Below are positions 22,137 through 34,629 of a stretch of DNA of 64,000 bases, piece after piece (within the stretch, counting starts at the first letter, position 1; every line of letters begins with the position of its first letter). The position numbers were made by a program, and so were the translations under genes. The notes below the pieces were generated by a model. It ran no database searches, was not told where the DNA came from, and saw only the letters and a program-made list of their open reading frames with translations. Source of the DNA: Drechslerella dactyloides (taxonomy: Eukaryota > Ascomycota > Orbiliomycetes > Orbiliales > Orbiliaceae); assembly GCA_020064725.1 (NCBI GenBank), contig JAGTWJ010000002.1:3038001-3102000 (forward strand). Direction: 5' to 3'.

Positions 22137-24917
22137 GGCTAGACTTGCCTGCATGTCGTCGAGGCTAAGGCTTCATTGTATGGATTGGAATTTGAAATGG
22201 TGTTGGAAGAGAGTACTTGCATACGATTCGATTGTACGATTGTGTATCTATAACTATAGACTAGACTTGAATAATTGCTACGAATATTACGATGTCATGG
22301 TATCCTGCAGTCTTCGAAGTTTCCCCACCCATCCCGATATAATATCGATCTTTGGGTTGTGAATTTAAGAAGAATCCAGCAGTAAGAGCATACGAGTAGC
22401 TTCGAGGCCCGGCTCCAAATGCGGATAATTGGTTTTAGCGGTAGTCCGGATGTCCCAACAGATTTGCTGGTAAGTGACGCCGGAGAGTCTAGTCCGCCAG
22501 GCCACTCTATAGACACTAGCGCTGGAGCTGTAGCTAGCCCTATACCTTGTTGTCCAATTCTGCGTTGCCTTTGACAGACGTCGCACAAAGCAAGTCTTCA
22601 ACTTCGACCGGGGCTATCCAATCGAATTCAACCTGTTCTCAACGCTTCTCAACCCCGCATACATACCACCAAGTCAAACGAACATTGAACCAGAGCTGCT
22701 CTAACTGATAGTGCAAGATAATACAAGTACTCCCCCGAATTCACATGAGACCACACCTCTTGAAACTTGCTCTGCCGTCCAAGAGATATATCAACCCGCT
22801 ATATCAAACTAGACCAAATTCGTCCAGCGACCAGGATGATCAATTCCAACGCAATCATCACGACAAGCTCGGAGGGTTGCGTCCCCGAGACTATCATCAC
22901 GATAGCCGTACAAGTACTCAATCGATCAAGAGGTATATCAGGACCGTCGCTCGTGCTCCACACCACCCTGGCAATATCAAACTAGCGAACGTTTGTCGGC
23001 AGATATCATGCATATCATGCATGCGCATGCAGCGTCCGTGTCGAACGCCAACCTTGGAATTTCAAGTTAAGCGGTGCAATGGATAAGTATTTCGCTACGC
23101 TAGCGTAGGTGCAGCGCAGAGTGTGTGTGCGTGTGTGTGTGCATGCGTGCGCATGCAAGTCGGAAGTCGACGCTTGCGTCCGCGAGGACGGTGGATGTAC
23201 TGTACACTCTCCGCAACCGATCAATCAAGGCAGCGTACAGCGTCTACTTACAATGACTGGCGACTCTAGTTTGCGAAAGCTGAAGGTGCGAGAGGGAGCA
23301 AGAGGGGATTGTGGAGGAGGGATACAGTTGACGTCAATGCGGGCAACACAGTCTCATGCCGTGGTGGGTGGTGATTGGCTAAACTTGCCCTTTTACTGTT
23401 GCGCAGCCTAGCTAGCAGGGAGGCCGTTTGAAGTCTGAGTACGTACTAAGAACAACAGAGAATGTGCGCGGGGATAGGGTTATTCTTGCTGTGTCGGGAC
23501 TGTTAGGATTCTGAATCGCTCGCTTTGATTCAGGTCGCATAAACTTGGCGGGCCGCTGGTGTTTTTGATTGTCAGGCGAGAGTATACTAGCTAGTCCAGA
23601 ACTGCGATGAAGCAGCAATCGAAACCGAGACAGAATCGAAACCTACTAGTACTTATACTATAGCTAGCTTTCCAGCTGCCTATTATATCGTCGAGGTGTA
23701 TACGCCGATCTATTGTTCTCATACGCTGCTTTGGAATGCTGCGAGTATTAATGCGGCGCGCTCGAGATAACGGTTTATATGTCCATCGTATACGAGGGAC
23801 GTGGCGGCGGACGGAGATGGATGGGATTGGCGGGTGCATGGACGGAGGTCAGGTAGTGGGGTGTCACAGGCAGTCAGTGGACGCCAGGCAGATGTCATGC
23901 CACGCAGGCTTTTATTGTCTGTTGGGTAGATTAGACTGGCAGCAGGAACAATAAGCCGATTGCAAAGATATCAATCATATCATTTTACTCCTATGTACAG
24001 TGGTGGAATCCGCGACTCGCGCCTCACCGAGTGCGGTCTGGTTGCCATACTCGCTAGCCTGCATGCATATGCACAGAGGACAGTAGAAAGGAAAGCAAAA
24101 AAACCAAACAGCCCGGAAAAACGGACGATAACGGTGCGCATGCGCTGCAGCGTGGAAGAGAGAAAGAAAGGAAGCAAAATATGCGAGTTCATGTTCCTGC
24201 CATTCTGTCCGAAGTGAAGAAAAACTCCTAGAAGTCCGTCGAAGGGGGATATCCACCACGGCAACGACGGAGATAAACGGTAGTTATGTTGCGTCCATCC
24301 ATCCTAAATCTGCGAGGCGGAGCTGAGACGGTTTCGCCATATTGCATGTATTGTATTATATGGTATGCTTTTAGGTATGTTGCATGTTGTGCGCATGTAT
24401 GTATGTAGGTAGGTGAATTACCCCTGGCGACGATGCAGGGTGCGGAAACGTGGGAGGAAGAATAACGTCGCAATGCAGCAAGATTCAATCGAAAATAACA
24501 AGTACAACCGGAGACGCCTGGAACTCGAAAATGTTGTGGAAAAAGAGGCAGCGGCTATGCAAATTGGCCGTAATATGGCGGAGAGGTCGCTGAACACAAA
24601 AAACACGATGGCTCGGAGAGAACTGGAAATGAAGAAATGGAGGTAAACGCCGTGGACCGGACCCCCGTTCCCGCTGGACAAAGGAAATTCTTGCGCGATG
24701 GGGTGTTCTTTCATTGTTCCCGAGTGGTTTCGAGAGTTTAGGGGCGAACAAAATCGCCGTGGATGCGCTGCCGCCAATGGGTCCCGTGCCGTCGTGACGG
24801 ATGCATGGAGATGAACTGGGTAATGTAAAAGGCGGCTACCTGCAGCGGCGTGCAAGGGTAGCGGTGGAAGTTGAAGGCGGCGATGGCGACGGCGACGGCA
24901 GCTAGCATGTTAGCCGC
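22137..24917. other. Intergenic region
   Basis: This 2.8 kb holds no supportable gene. It includes the alternating purine-pyrimidine tract at 23121-23157. The open frames at 23975-24264 and 24418-24855 are rich in rare start codons and lack motifs. Confidence 0.5.
23121..23157. repeat. Perfect alternating purine-pyrimidine tract (GT/GC/AT), 37 bp
   Basis: A GT dinucleotide run passes into GCATGCGTGCGCATGC without breaking the purine-pyrimidine alternation for 37 bp. Such tracts can adopt Z-DNA; here it may simply be a microsatellite. Confidence 0.7.
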
Positions 24918-25184
24918 CTACCGGATCCACGGGACGTTCATGAGTTCGGCATATTTAGCCTCGTGTCGGACAGGTGGGTTCCACCAAGGGTATTGCGATT
25001 GCGACGGCGAGGAGGGAGAGGAGGAGCGCAGAGGCGCTTCCGGGACGTGTGGAGGCTTTTCGGAGATGGGAGAGGAGGCGGTGAGGGAGGATTTCGAGCG
25101 CTGGCCCTGCTGTTGTTTGTAGAATTTGTGGGAGGTGTAGCAACTGGCGATGGAGACGCCGAGGAGAGCTAGCGGGGCTTTCAT
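24918..25184 (-). CDS. Possible small membrane-anchored protein, unrecognised (88 aa)
   Basis: An 88-codon ATG-started frame sits 1.3 kb from the divergent IQGAP gene. The start context CCAACATGA has A at -3, good for a fungal start. The first 20 residues are moderately hydrophobic (APLALLGVSIASCY) and end in HKFYKQQQ, like a short membrane or mitochondrial anchor. A Ser/Pro-rich middle is followed by a C-terminus with PWWNPP and an ELMNVPWIR end. I do not recognise the family. The frame stays open beyond the TAG for 66 further codons, but that stop context is not a known leaky one. It could be a real small gene or chance; expression evidence would decide. Confidence 0.35.
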   Translation of the reverse strand: MKAPLALLGVSIASCYTSHKFYKQQQGQRSKSSLTASSPISEKPPHVPEAPLRSSSPSSPSQSQYPWWNPPVRHEAKYAELMNVPWIR

Positions 25185-26477
25185 GTTGGGCTGATTAGTT
25201 GTAGATTGGGTGGATATACACTGATAGTACGATGGTAGATGTGAATGTTTGTCTGAATGAATGAAAAGTTGTAGATGGCGGGTAGGCAGGAGAACTAATT
25301 CGAGTTCAAAGGTGGCAATGAATGGTCGGATTGGGGAGTTGGCGGGTCCTATTTATAATTCTGGCGAGGAGCGGTCGCGTCTATCGGAGGTTTCGAGCGG
25401 AGAAACTGGATACGTGGACAGCGACGGAGAGACGGGCGGTGAGAGGGCAACTTGAGGCGGGGAAGAGGGAGGCTGCAAGAGGTCGACGGTGTATCAGGCT
25501 GAGATGTTGTCTGTGGTCGAGGTACTGGTACATGCGCATTGGCGGCGTGGGGGAAACGTGTTGGCGTCGACAAGGCGTGCGAGTTTGTTTGTCGCGGATT
25601 GGGAAGCGAGCTCTGCTGAAAGGGGCAAATGTCGCCCGATGCGGAAGGGCGGCAGAGGTCACGTGGAATCAGAAGAAAGGTCACGTGTGGAGATGGGTGT
25701 TTGTCGCGATGGGCAGAGAATGTGTTGAGATGAACAGCCCATCACAACACCCGCAACACCCACAACACCAGCACCTTGATGCCTACCCCATCACCAGGGC
25801 AACGTCGGCCTGTGATTGGCGAAAACGTAAACACCCGCACGCAAAATTGCTTCTTCTTCTTTCTCTCCAGCCAGCGCACTCGCCTCACCGCGACTAGTAA
25901 ACTTGCAGTCGGCCGCGATAGTAATAATACCGCTATAGCCCCGTTGCCCATGAGCCCATGCATCATTCCCATCTCGACCGCATTCCCCCTCCCAATCGCT
26001 GACCTCCACCACTAAACTACTAACTACTACTATCCTTCATTCCATCATCTCATCTCCCGCCGCTATTGCTGGTCCTTCTGCTGCTGCTGCTGGCGTGCCC
26101 ACTCTGGCAGCATAGCACAGCTTCAAACCATCCATCCATCCGGCCAGGGTCCGTTGACGACACCATCTCTTCGAATCCTTCCATACCATCATCTCCATCA
26201 TCCCGGGACCGTCGACGAGGTCCCACTTCCCAATCCAGACGCTCGCTCCCTCGTGCCGTCGCCTGCGATCGAATCGGGCCTGACACTCCATTCGATCATT
26301 CATTTCGAGTTCGACACGCCAGTCGGGCCGTCGTCCGCCTCGCAATCGTTCAATCGATCCCCGTCATCGTCGGCATCACCGCCATCGATGGGCTGCCTAT
26401 AAGCCGCCGATAAACAAGCACCGCACTTATCTCTGCCCCGTGCCGCCGGCCTGCCCGCCGAGCATTCCTCCCCATCC
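25185..26477. other. Divergent intergenic region upstream of IQGAP
   Basis: This 1.3 kb is the likely promoter and long leader of IQGAP. Between 25980 and 26440 it is pyrimidine-rich with CCATCC and CATCATC words, typical of a fungal 5' UTR. No gene is supported. Confidence 0.55.
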
Positions 26478-29400
26478 ATGTCGTCGTCCTACAACATGTA
26501 CCCCTCCACGGGGAACCGTCGCAACAGCTACCTCGCCGACTCCAGCCTGCACAATCGCCAGCCGTCGACCTCGTCCATCGCCTCGGGCGTCTCCTCGGCC
26601 TACGGCTCAAACTACTCGTCGCAGTCCAACGGCTCCATCCCCTCGCGAACATCTACAAACTCCTCCATCCCCTCCCTCCATCGCTTCAACACAGACGACC
26701 TGACGTCGTCCTACCTCTCCAAGTACAGTATATCCTCGATAGGCGGTGCCGCCGCCTCCCATTACACCACCCGTCACCACCACCACGATCTCTACTCGCC
26801 CCTCCAGAGCCCTGCCGCCAGTCCCACCGGCACTCCCACAAAGACCGGCCACTACGCCCGTCCGCTCTCCGTGACACAAACTCCGGATCCCGCGTCTCGC
26901 AGGTTGGACTTCTCCTCCAACAATACCACGCCCCGTAGGGATAACATCCAAGCGTATTACACGCCGACCCCGACCCCGACCACTGACACGGCGCTATCGA
27001 ACGCGATATCAGAATTTACCTTGAGCGATGGTGAAGGATTCAAGCGAAAGATGACCCAGCCACGCCCCACAAGTATGATTCTAACGTCCAGCACGGGCCT
27101 CACCACCCCGGCAGACTTTAAAGCCCTGAAGAACTCGGCCGTAAGCCATCTTCGCACGCTCTCCGAAACCGGTGAGCAAATAGTAGCTGCCACTGCAGCC
27201 AAGGATGTCGTTGGAATGCACGGCCGAAAGGCCTTCAAGAAGATGAACCTCAGCGATGGGAAAAGTAATTGGTCCTCCGTCACCTGGATGGACACCCAGC
27301 GAAAGTACCTAAAAGCATACGAGTACCTCTGCCACATTGGTGAAGCTAAAGAGTAGGTTGCACTAAATCATTCGACGCGTGAGAATATCCCAGACTGACA
27401 GTCTTTGCAGGTGGATCGAGCGTTGCATCGACGAGGAAATACCACCCATCATCCAACTAGAAGATTACCTCCGCAATGGCATCACATTGGCCCGGGTCAC
27501 TCAGGTCTTCGCACCAGAGCTGGTGCCCCGCATATTTACCGATCCGAAGCTGCAGTACCGTCATACGGACAACATTGTGCGCTTCTTCAAGTTTATTCGC
27601 AATGTCGAGCTTCCCGAGGTCTTTTATTTCGAGCTTACCGATCTATACGACAAGAAGAACATACCAAAAGTCATTTATTGTATTCACGCGCTCAGTTATT
27701 TGCTGCTCAGGCTGGGCATGACGGACTTTGCCATCGGCAATCTTGTCGGCCAGCTGGAGTTCACGGAGGAGGAATTGCATAGTACGCAGAGAGGCCTAGA
27801 TCAGGCCGGTGTCGCGTTGCCGAGCTTTAGGGGCGTCGGCAAGCATTTTGATGAGGAGCCTAAAGAGACGGAGGAAGAACGGATACAGAGAGAACTCGGA
27901 GAACGGGAAGCCGAGATCCTGCAATTGCAGGCTGCAATCAGAGGCGCTCTTGTCCGGGTTTCTCTCGGGTGGATGATGGACGACCTGTGGGCGTGTGAGC
28001 CTGAGATTCTGGATCTCCAGGCCAGAATAAGAGGCATGTTTGCCCGAAGCAGCTTTGCTTACCGCTTCGAGATGAACGCCTGGACGACCGATATGCAGTC
28101 TCTCGTTCGCGGTCTTCTGATGAGAAGGGAGATGGAGGCTAAGAAGAGGTTTTTGAAGCGTAACGCTCAGCTATTTGCCAGGCTGCAGGCCGTCCAGCGT
28201 GGACAGCAGGTCCGCGAGCAGTTGGCAGAGCAAAAGAAACAGCTTGAAAGGTGTGCGCCTTCGGTCACGAAGCTGCAGGCTAAGATCCGTGGTGCCCTAC
28301 TCAGACACGATCTCAACACACATTTGGACGATGTTTACGACAGCGAATACGATGTCGCGAATTTCCAAGCCCAGATTAGGGGTTTACTGATGCGCAGGGC
28401 AATCGCCGAAAAGATGGCCAAGCTGAGGAAAGAGAGCCGACAGATTGCCAAGCTCCAAGCTATCGTTCGCGGTATGCTATACCGAAGCCGCGAGGCCAGC
28501 GTCATGAACAAACTTCAGTCCAACCCTGGTTCCTGGGAGTCTTTCCAAGCTCGGGCGAGAGGAATTCTGTACAGACGGAAGCAGGCCGAGATGAAGAAGA
28601 GGCTCCAAACTGCGCTTCCCGCCATTGTCGAGCTTCAGGCTGCCAGCCGTGGTGCTTTAGCCCGCCATGGCATCATGGGTGAACATGACGATCTGTACGA
28701 TGAGGAAGAGCCACTTGTGGACCTGCAGAGCATCGCACGGGGCTTCCTAGCTCGCAAAGCCCACAAGGCCAAGACCGACGCCCTCCAAGCTCAGGTTGGC
28801 ACAGTCATCGAGCTACAGGCTCGCGGCAGAGGTGCATTGCTCAGAGGGACCAAGAACCTCTTCGTGGCCGAGATGATAACATCTCACGCAGAAGAAGTTA
28901 CCGGTCTCCAGGCTTGCATCCGTGCTGCGTTGGCGCGGAAGGCGGTTCGGCACACCGTGGAAGCCGTCTACGATGAGGAACCGGAAATCGTAGAAGTCCA
29001 ATCCCTTATCAGAGGCGCGCTCCAGCGAAAGACCTTCCATGGCAAACTCCAGCACTACCGACAGAACATGGACAAGGTTATCAAACTCCAGAGCTTCGTC
29101 CGGGCCAAGCAACAGGGCGAGGCGTACCGGAGCTTGATGTCAGGCAAGAACCCACCTGTCGGCACCGTCAAGAATTTTGTTCATCTCCTCAACGACAGCG
29201 ACTTTGACTTTGACGAGGAGATGGATTTTGAGTCCAAGCGCAAGACTGTCGTGCAACATATCCGCCAAAACGAGTTGCAGGAACAGTACATCGAGCAGCT
29301 TGACATCAAGATCGGCCTCCTGATCCGCAACAAGATCACCCTCGATGAAGTTATCAAGTACCAGAAGATGGGAGGCCATCATGGCGTCCTCATCGGCAAC

Positions 29401-31810
29401 AGCGATCTCTCCTCCGCGGACCCGTTCGACCTCAAGGCGCTCAACAAGAATTCCCGCCGAAAGCTCGAGCTTTACCAAATTCTGTTTTTCGCCCTGCAGA
29501 CACAGCCTATCTACCTCTCTCGCATGTTTCAGCGCGTGCGGCAGGTCGGGACTGCGGAAAAGGACCTGAAGAGGCTTGAAAACTTGATAATAGGCTTATT
29601 CGGTTACGCGCAAAAGAGGCGAGAGGAGTACTACCTGCTCAAGCTCATCGGAAGGGGCATCAAAGACGAGCTTGACACATGCGAGACCCCGCAGGATTAC
29701 CTCCGTGGCAACTTTTTCTGGAGTCGACTGGTGGTGAATTACATCCGCTCGCCGCGAGACCGAAAGTACATGCGCGACTTCTTGGGACCGATTATCAAGG
29801 GTCGGATCATTGACAATGACAGCTTGGATCTCGAGAGCAACCCGTTACAGATCTATATGAGCTCTATTAACAATGAGGAGCTGAGCACCGGCATGAAGAG
29901 CACGAGGCGGCGAGATATCACCCCCGAGGAGGCCATCAGAGACCCCAGCACAAGGCAGGAATTCGTTCAGCATCTTGAAGAACTGAGAGATCTGTGCGAT
30001 GCGGTGCTCGACGCGATTGAGGAGAACGCGATCAGGCTGCCTTATGGCGTTCGACACCTGGCACAGGTATCGCATGACGCGCTTGTGGCTCGATTCCCCC
30101 AGGAACACCCCGATGGTGTCCTCCAAGTCGTTGTCCACTTCTTCTTCCTCAAGTACTTCAATCCCGTCATTCTCAGCCCGGAGACCTTTGGGATCGTCGA
30201 CAGGAATCTCACACCTGCGCAGAAGAAGAACTTGACGACGTTGAGCAAGGTTCTGAGTCAGATGAGCGCCGGCAAGCTGTTCTCCCAGGGCGAGGATGTG
30301 TATCTTCAGCCGATGAACAATTACATGAACGAGGCCATCGCACGGCTGCTCTCTATTTTCCGGGGTCGTAAGTCATAACAGACACCATTTATTTGAATAA
30401 AACGTATACGCTAACGATTGTATAGTTATCCAAGTTCCCAACGCGGAGAAGCAGTTTGATATGGACGAGTTCGACGACCTTACGTCGCGACAGAAGCCGA
30501 CTCTGTTTATCAAGATGGTGGACATCTTTGCGTTGCACACCATGGTGTCGCGTGAGATCGAATACATGGCGCCAGAACGCGAGGATCCGATGAGAGATCT
30601 GGTTCGCGAGCTCGGGAACGTCAAGAACACCGAGCTGGAACTGGCGAGCGTGTCCAGCAGCGAAATTTGCCTGACCCTAGACCCGCGGTTGAGCAAAGTC
30701 GAAGGTATGTTTTGTTATCTACGTAGAGGTGACCGGGAGTGTGAATGCTAACTTTCTATTCAGACCCCGAAAGCAACATCAAGGCGCTCTTCACGGAAAC
30801 CAAGAGATGCGTGCTGTACATCATAAGAGTCCAAACCGGTACCGATCTCATGGATATCTTGGTGAAGCCTGTGACGGAGGAAGACGAGTACAAGTGGCAG
30901 CAGGTGATCGCTGAAGACGCCGCCGACACTCGCCGGCGCGCAGCCTACTCGGACTCGATGCCGACGCACCACACGCTCAGCGACGTCAGTCTGATGACGT
31001 ACAGCGAGCTCAAGAAGACGGCTTTGGAGAACGTTCTGAAGCTGGAGAAGACCGGCAAGATCACGAGGAAGAACCAGTTCCAGGACCTACTAAATGCGAT
31101 CGCGGTCGACATCCGGACGAAGCACCGGCGGCGAGTGCAGCGGCAGCGAGAGCTGGAGGGCGTCAAGCAGACGCTGGCGCACCTTGGCGAGAAGGCGAGG
31201 TTCTTGGACGAGAAGCTGCAGAGCTACAACGACTACATTGAGCAGGCGATGTTGACGCTGCAGACGAAGAAAGGGTACGCCATCGACACCTTCCGCAATG
31301 AAAATCTGGTGGGGTCCCACGTGCTAATGTATTTTAACAAAAATCACAGGAAGAAGAAGACGATCCTCCCGTTCACGAGGCAGTATTTCCACCAGAAGGA
31401 GCTGCAGCGTTCTGGTAGAGTTCCCAAATTCGGCAGCTACAAGTATAGCGCGAACAATCTCTCGGAGAAGGGCGTGCTGGTTTCCATGGAGGGGCACGCA
31501 ACGTACGAGAAGATCAATTTCACGATCAGCTCGGATGAGGTTGGGGTGTTCCTTGTGGAGGTGAGCCAGGGGGCGATGATGCTGCCTGGAGGGAGCGCAA
31601 AGATCCCGCTGGACGATCTGCTGCAGGTGAGTGAGCTCCGATTGCTGCCCGGTCCATCATGTGGCGATGGGAACGATAAACTAACCAGGAGGAATCGGGC
31701 AGGCACAATACAACAACCACCAGTTCATGACTCTGTTCGAGGGCATGTGCAAGCTGAACGTCAACTTGTTCCTGCATCTGTTGTTCAAGAAGTTCTACAA
31801 GGACGGCTGA
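26478..31810 (+). CDS. IQG1: IQGAP-family scaffold (CH domain, IQ repeats, RasGAP-related domain)
   Basis: Five exons (26478-27352, 27411-30367, 30426-30704, 30764-31626, 31703-31810) close in frame to 1,693 aa. The N-terminal 260 residues are Ser/Thr/Pro-rich and probably disordered. A calponin-homology domain (about 270-390, with TWMDTQRKYLKAYEYL across the first splice) should bind F-actin. About 14 IQ-like repeats of LQAxIRGxLxR type run from about 460 to 855; these bind calmodulin or myosin light chains. Then come the RasGAP-related domain (about 975-1235) and the RasGAP C-terminal domain, ending in LFKKFYKDG. Fungal relatives (S. cerevisiae Iqg1, S. pombe Rng2) organise the contractile actin ring for septation at the cell cortex; IQGAP GAP-like domains bind Cdc42/Rac rather than stimulating hydrolysis. 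The IQ array is nearly perfect and has acidic DDLYDEEE-type spacers, noted as a finding. All domains look intact. Confidence 0.95.
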
Positions 31811-32708
31811 GTGATGCTTGCTTCTTTTATTCGTTTTTGATGTCAGGGTTCCCTGCGCTTTGCCTCTTCTCGTTCCATAGACGCAGCGCCTGCTTGGATG
31901 GGCTTTTTTCGATTCGACGCATTCTCTCGAAAGTCTTGGCCGTATACTTCTTTTTTTCTCTCCTCTCGACGAGTCTCATATTATCATTTTTTTTTCTTTT
32001 TGAAGATGATTTCTTGGTTGCTTTTCCCTGATTGGCAGCGGGCGGTGTGGCGTCATCGGTGGCATACATGGCGGCTTGGTGCATTGGTTCGGGAACTAGA
32101 TACAGGGCGGAGTGGACTACTACCACCGTTTACTTAGTCAATGAGTGTTTAATGTCTACCGACGCCGTTCGTTTTTCAGATGACGTTTACTTCACTTCTC
32201 ACGGCCCTTTTATCACTATATTCTTCCTTTTTTTTTCTATACCTAATGTTGTGCATTGGTCTTATGTTTCTATGTTTTATGTTTGTATTTGCTAGCGGGC
32301 GTTTTTTTTTCTCCTCTCTTTTGTTTATTCTATGTCTTGTGATTTTGGTTTTGGTGGGCATGTAGCGTACATGATGTTGATGTTAACTTTATGTTTGAAT
32401 ACTTATGTGGTGGACTTTGCTGTCTGTTTTTGTTTGGATACCAAAATATAGTGCACTCGTATATACGTTTTGACGGTTAGTGCGTGCTTTGTATACATGT
32501 GAGGGGGTTGTGGGGCTGTAGAGGCCACGAAGTATATTTATCTTCGATCAATATATAGATACTCTATGAGAAGGGCGAGTATTCGAAATTAGAAACTATA
32601 TAATCGTTACTCAATACCCGTTTCTCGTTTTTTGTCTAATAATGCTACTAGCATACTTTCTTTACAACGTGCGAGGGTCCTTTTACCATTTTGATTTAGA
32701 AGCTGGGA

Positions 32709-32722
32709 TGTAACGGCCTAAC
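32709..32722 (+). repeat. Direct repeat copy 1, TGTAACGGCCTAAC (possible LTR 5' end)
   Basis: The motif begins TG, as LTRs do, and is followed within 20 bp by GGGCCGCTATA, which can pair imperfectly with TAACGGCC to form a hairpin. The second copy is 354 bp downstream. No internal gag/pol sequence is present. Confidence 0.4.
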
Positions 32723-33062
32723 CCCCTACGAGGGCCGCTATAACCGAGCGTTTATAGATGCCGGAATTAATATTCTCCTCTGGAGCTCTCAGTCAGCCTG
32801 AGCATGAAAACTCTACGACATTCGTAGAAGGTCAGAATGGCTATCCGCAGCATCCGGTAGAACCAGATTACAAGATTCATGCTATAGAAAATCAGGTCAT
32901 TATTATAAAAAGACAGCGGTTTGAAACAGCTTGGTATAACATACTGGTAGTATAATATAATATGATATAATAGATCTATAGATCGATCTATAGAGTCGAA
33001 ACCTTATGATGATACCTATAGAGCGGGCGAATAATGTTCGATATTCACGCATGAATTCGTTC

Positions 33063-33076
33063 TGTAACGGCCTAAC
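33063..33076 (+). repeat. Direct repeat copy 2, TGTAACGGCCTAAC
   Basis: Identical to copy 1 over 14 bp. It is again followed by a partial complement (GGCTGTTATA), so the hairpin shape is kept while the loop differs. It may be a second, truncated element end. Confidence 0.4.
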
Positions 33077-34038
33077 TGTGTGTGGCTGTTATATATGAAG
33101 TGCATAAGGTATATAATTTCCTGTATAGTTCCCATTTAGGGAGGTAGGTTTTAGCATATGCGATAGAAACCCAATCGATCGCCGGATCACGGAGCACGGT
33201 ATCGATGGGAATTGAGGGCCCAGGATGCGGTAGGTAAGTAGGTATTTGTAAGGTGGGTGTCCTGGCTGGCCTGGTCGGGTTTTTCTGCTCGGGATGCAGG
33301 GCAGGCGCAGGCGGTCTGGCCTTGCATGAGCTCGCGGGTCGGGATGGCCCGCAACGCACAATATGCAACGTTGGTGATATGGTATCTCGCGTATTGCGAG
33401 GTCCGTCTATGATGTCGACCAGGCCGGACGGCGATGCAATACGATATACCTCTAGCGAGTTTATACCGTCGTTCGATCGATCGCTCAAGATGGATTATAA
33501 GCTGTCTGTGTACTGTCGACGATGTTGAAAGTCGAGGTTGCCGCAGAAATGGCAACAGGCGCAACACACTGCCAGCTGCGGACTGTAGATAGCAGTTACA
33601 GCGAACGACACCGTCTACGGTCCGGTCGTCTATGTTAACGTTCCTTCATCACTTTCATCGCCATCTCATCGCTCTTCCGTATCACTTGTTCACTGGAACA
33701 CCACTCCCGGTCAGGCTGAGATATCGCTCTTGCCAGATTATTCGACGCATACCGTCTACGGTGCACGCAGACCTCTCGCTGAAGCTGCCTGCGACCTGGA
33801 CAGACGTTCACTCAATATCACTCGGAGCTCACGCACACAGGAACGGCAGACGAGCCTCAACTGGGTAATCCAGATCGTTCAATTGACGGTTTCCGTACGT
33901 GCGTACTTCCTGTTCGCTATTCTTGTTTCACATGCTGGACTGCCGATTCCGGCTGGTCAAGAACCCGTCGATTGGCCGTCCGAGTACCATACATATCAGA
34001 ATTATATACTTACAAGATGTGCAAACCGGTACGCGCAG

Positions 34039-34629
34039 ATGCTCAGCACGGATACGACAATGGAGAACAAAGATGCCGCCTGCGCGGACGGTGACGGTCA
34101 GCCGTCCGGAAGCATCATCAAGCTGCGTGCCGCCGTCCACGCCGTCGTATTCATCAACAAGCTGGCGGTCCTCGCCTCAAAAGACGACAACGGAAGCAAG
34201 CTCCATAACCTACAGTCCGAGCAATACGACGCCGGCCACCCGGACGACTCACACTCGGACTTCCAAACCAACCCCTCCGAAGCCGGCGGCTTCAACTACG
34301 ATAAAATTCAGTTCTACTCTGAGTACATGCCCGATCGCATGACGCGAACCTGGGATCCCTACCTCTACGACAGCCACCCGTCTCTTGACTACGACATGTT
34401 TACTGCCAGACGGAGCGCAACCGCACAGAAGTCGCAGCATCCTGATTTGCCGGCTATCGGCGGGGACGATAGCCGGCCGCAGCATCCGGACTTGCCGGCG
34501 TGGCAGTATGCGGAGAGCGGCATGGATACGGAGAGGGAAGAGGAGCTTGAGGCTGCTAAGAGGCATTACATAGCCGGATTTGAGGCTGGACTTAAGGCGC
34601 GCGGGCCGGAGTCGCGCGGGCCGGATTGA
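34039..34629 (+). CDS. Hypothetical acidic protein, unrecognised (about 196 aa)
   Basis: The frame is open from 33730, but C-rich third positions typical of this genome's coding sequence start near 34039-34060, so I place the start at one of the ATGs at 34039 or 34060. The product is hydrophilic and acidic. It has one mildly hydrophobic stretch (KLRAAVHAVVFINKLAVLA), a Tyr/Asp-rich middle (FYSEYMPDRM, DPYLYDSHPSLDYDMF), and two copies of QHPDLPA separated by nine residues. The C-terminus is a charged helix-like segment (EREEELEAAKRHYIAGFEAGLKARG). No signal peptide or known domain is seen. An upstream exon is possible: GTGCGT near 33900 and an AG near 34017 could bound an intron. It is probably a lineage-restricted gene next to repeat debris. 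Confidence 0.5.
   Translation: MLSTDTTMENKDAACADGDGQPSGSIIKLRAAVHAVVFINKLAVLASKDDNGSKLHNLQSEQYDAGHPDDSHSDFQTNPSEAGGFNYDKIQFYSEYMPDRMTRTWDPYLYDSHPSLDYDMFTARRSATAQKSQHPDLPAIGGDDSRPQHPDLPAWQYAESGMDTEREEELEAAKRHYIAGFEAGLKARGPESRGPD

Larger units (their letters stand above)
31811..34038. other. Intergenic region with possible retroelement debris
   Basis: The first 500 bp are T-rich 3' flank of IQGAP. Two direct copies of a 14-bp hairpin-forming motif at 32709 and 33063 (listed separately) resemble LTR 5' ends. An AT-rich stretch with TATAATATAATATGATATAATAG-like words lies between them. A frame upstream of the next gene is open from 33730, but its codon use turns coding-like only from about 34039. 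Confidence 0.5.

Noticed and set aside
24720..24917. Possible readthrough of TAG after the small 88-aa frame
   Set aside because: The frame stays open for 66 codons, but TAG-GCG is not a known leaky context and the product is unremarkable.
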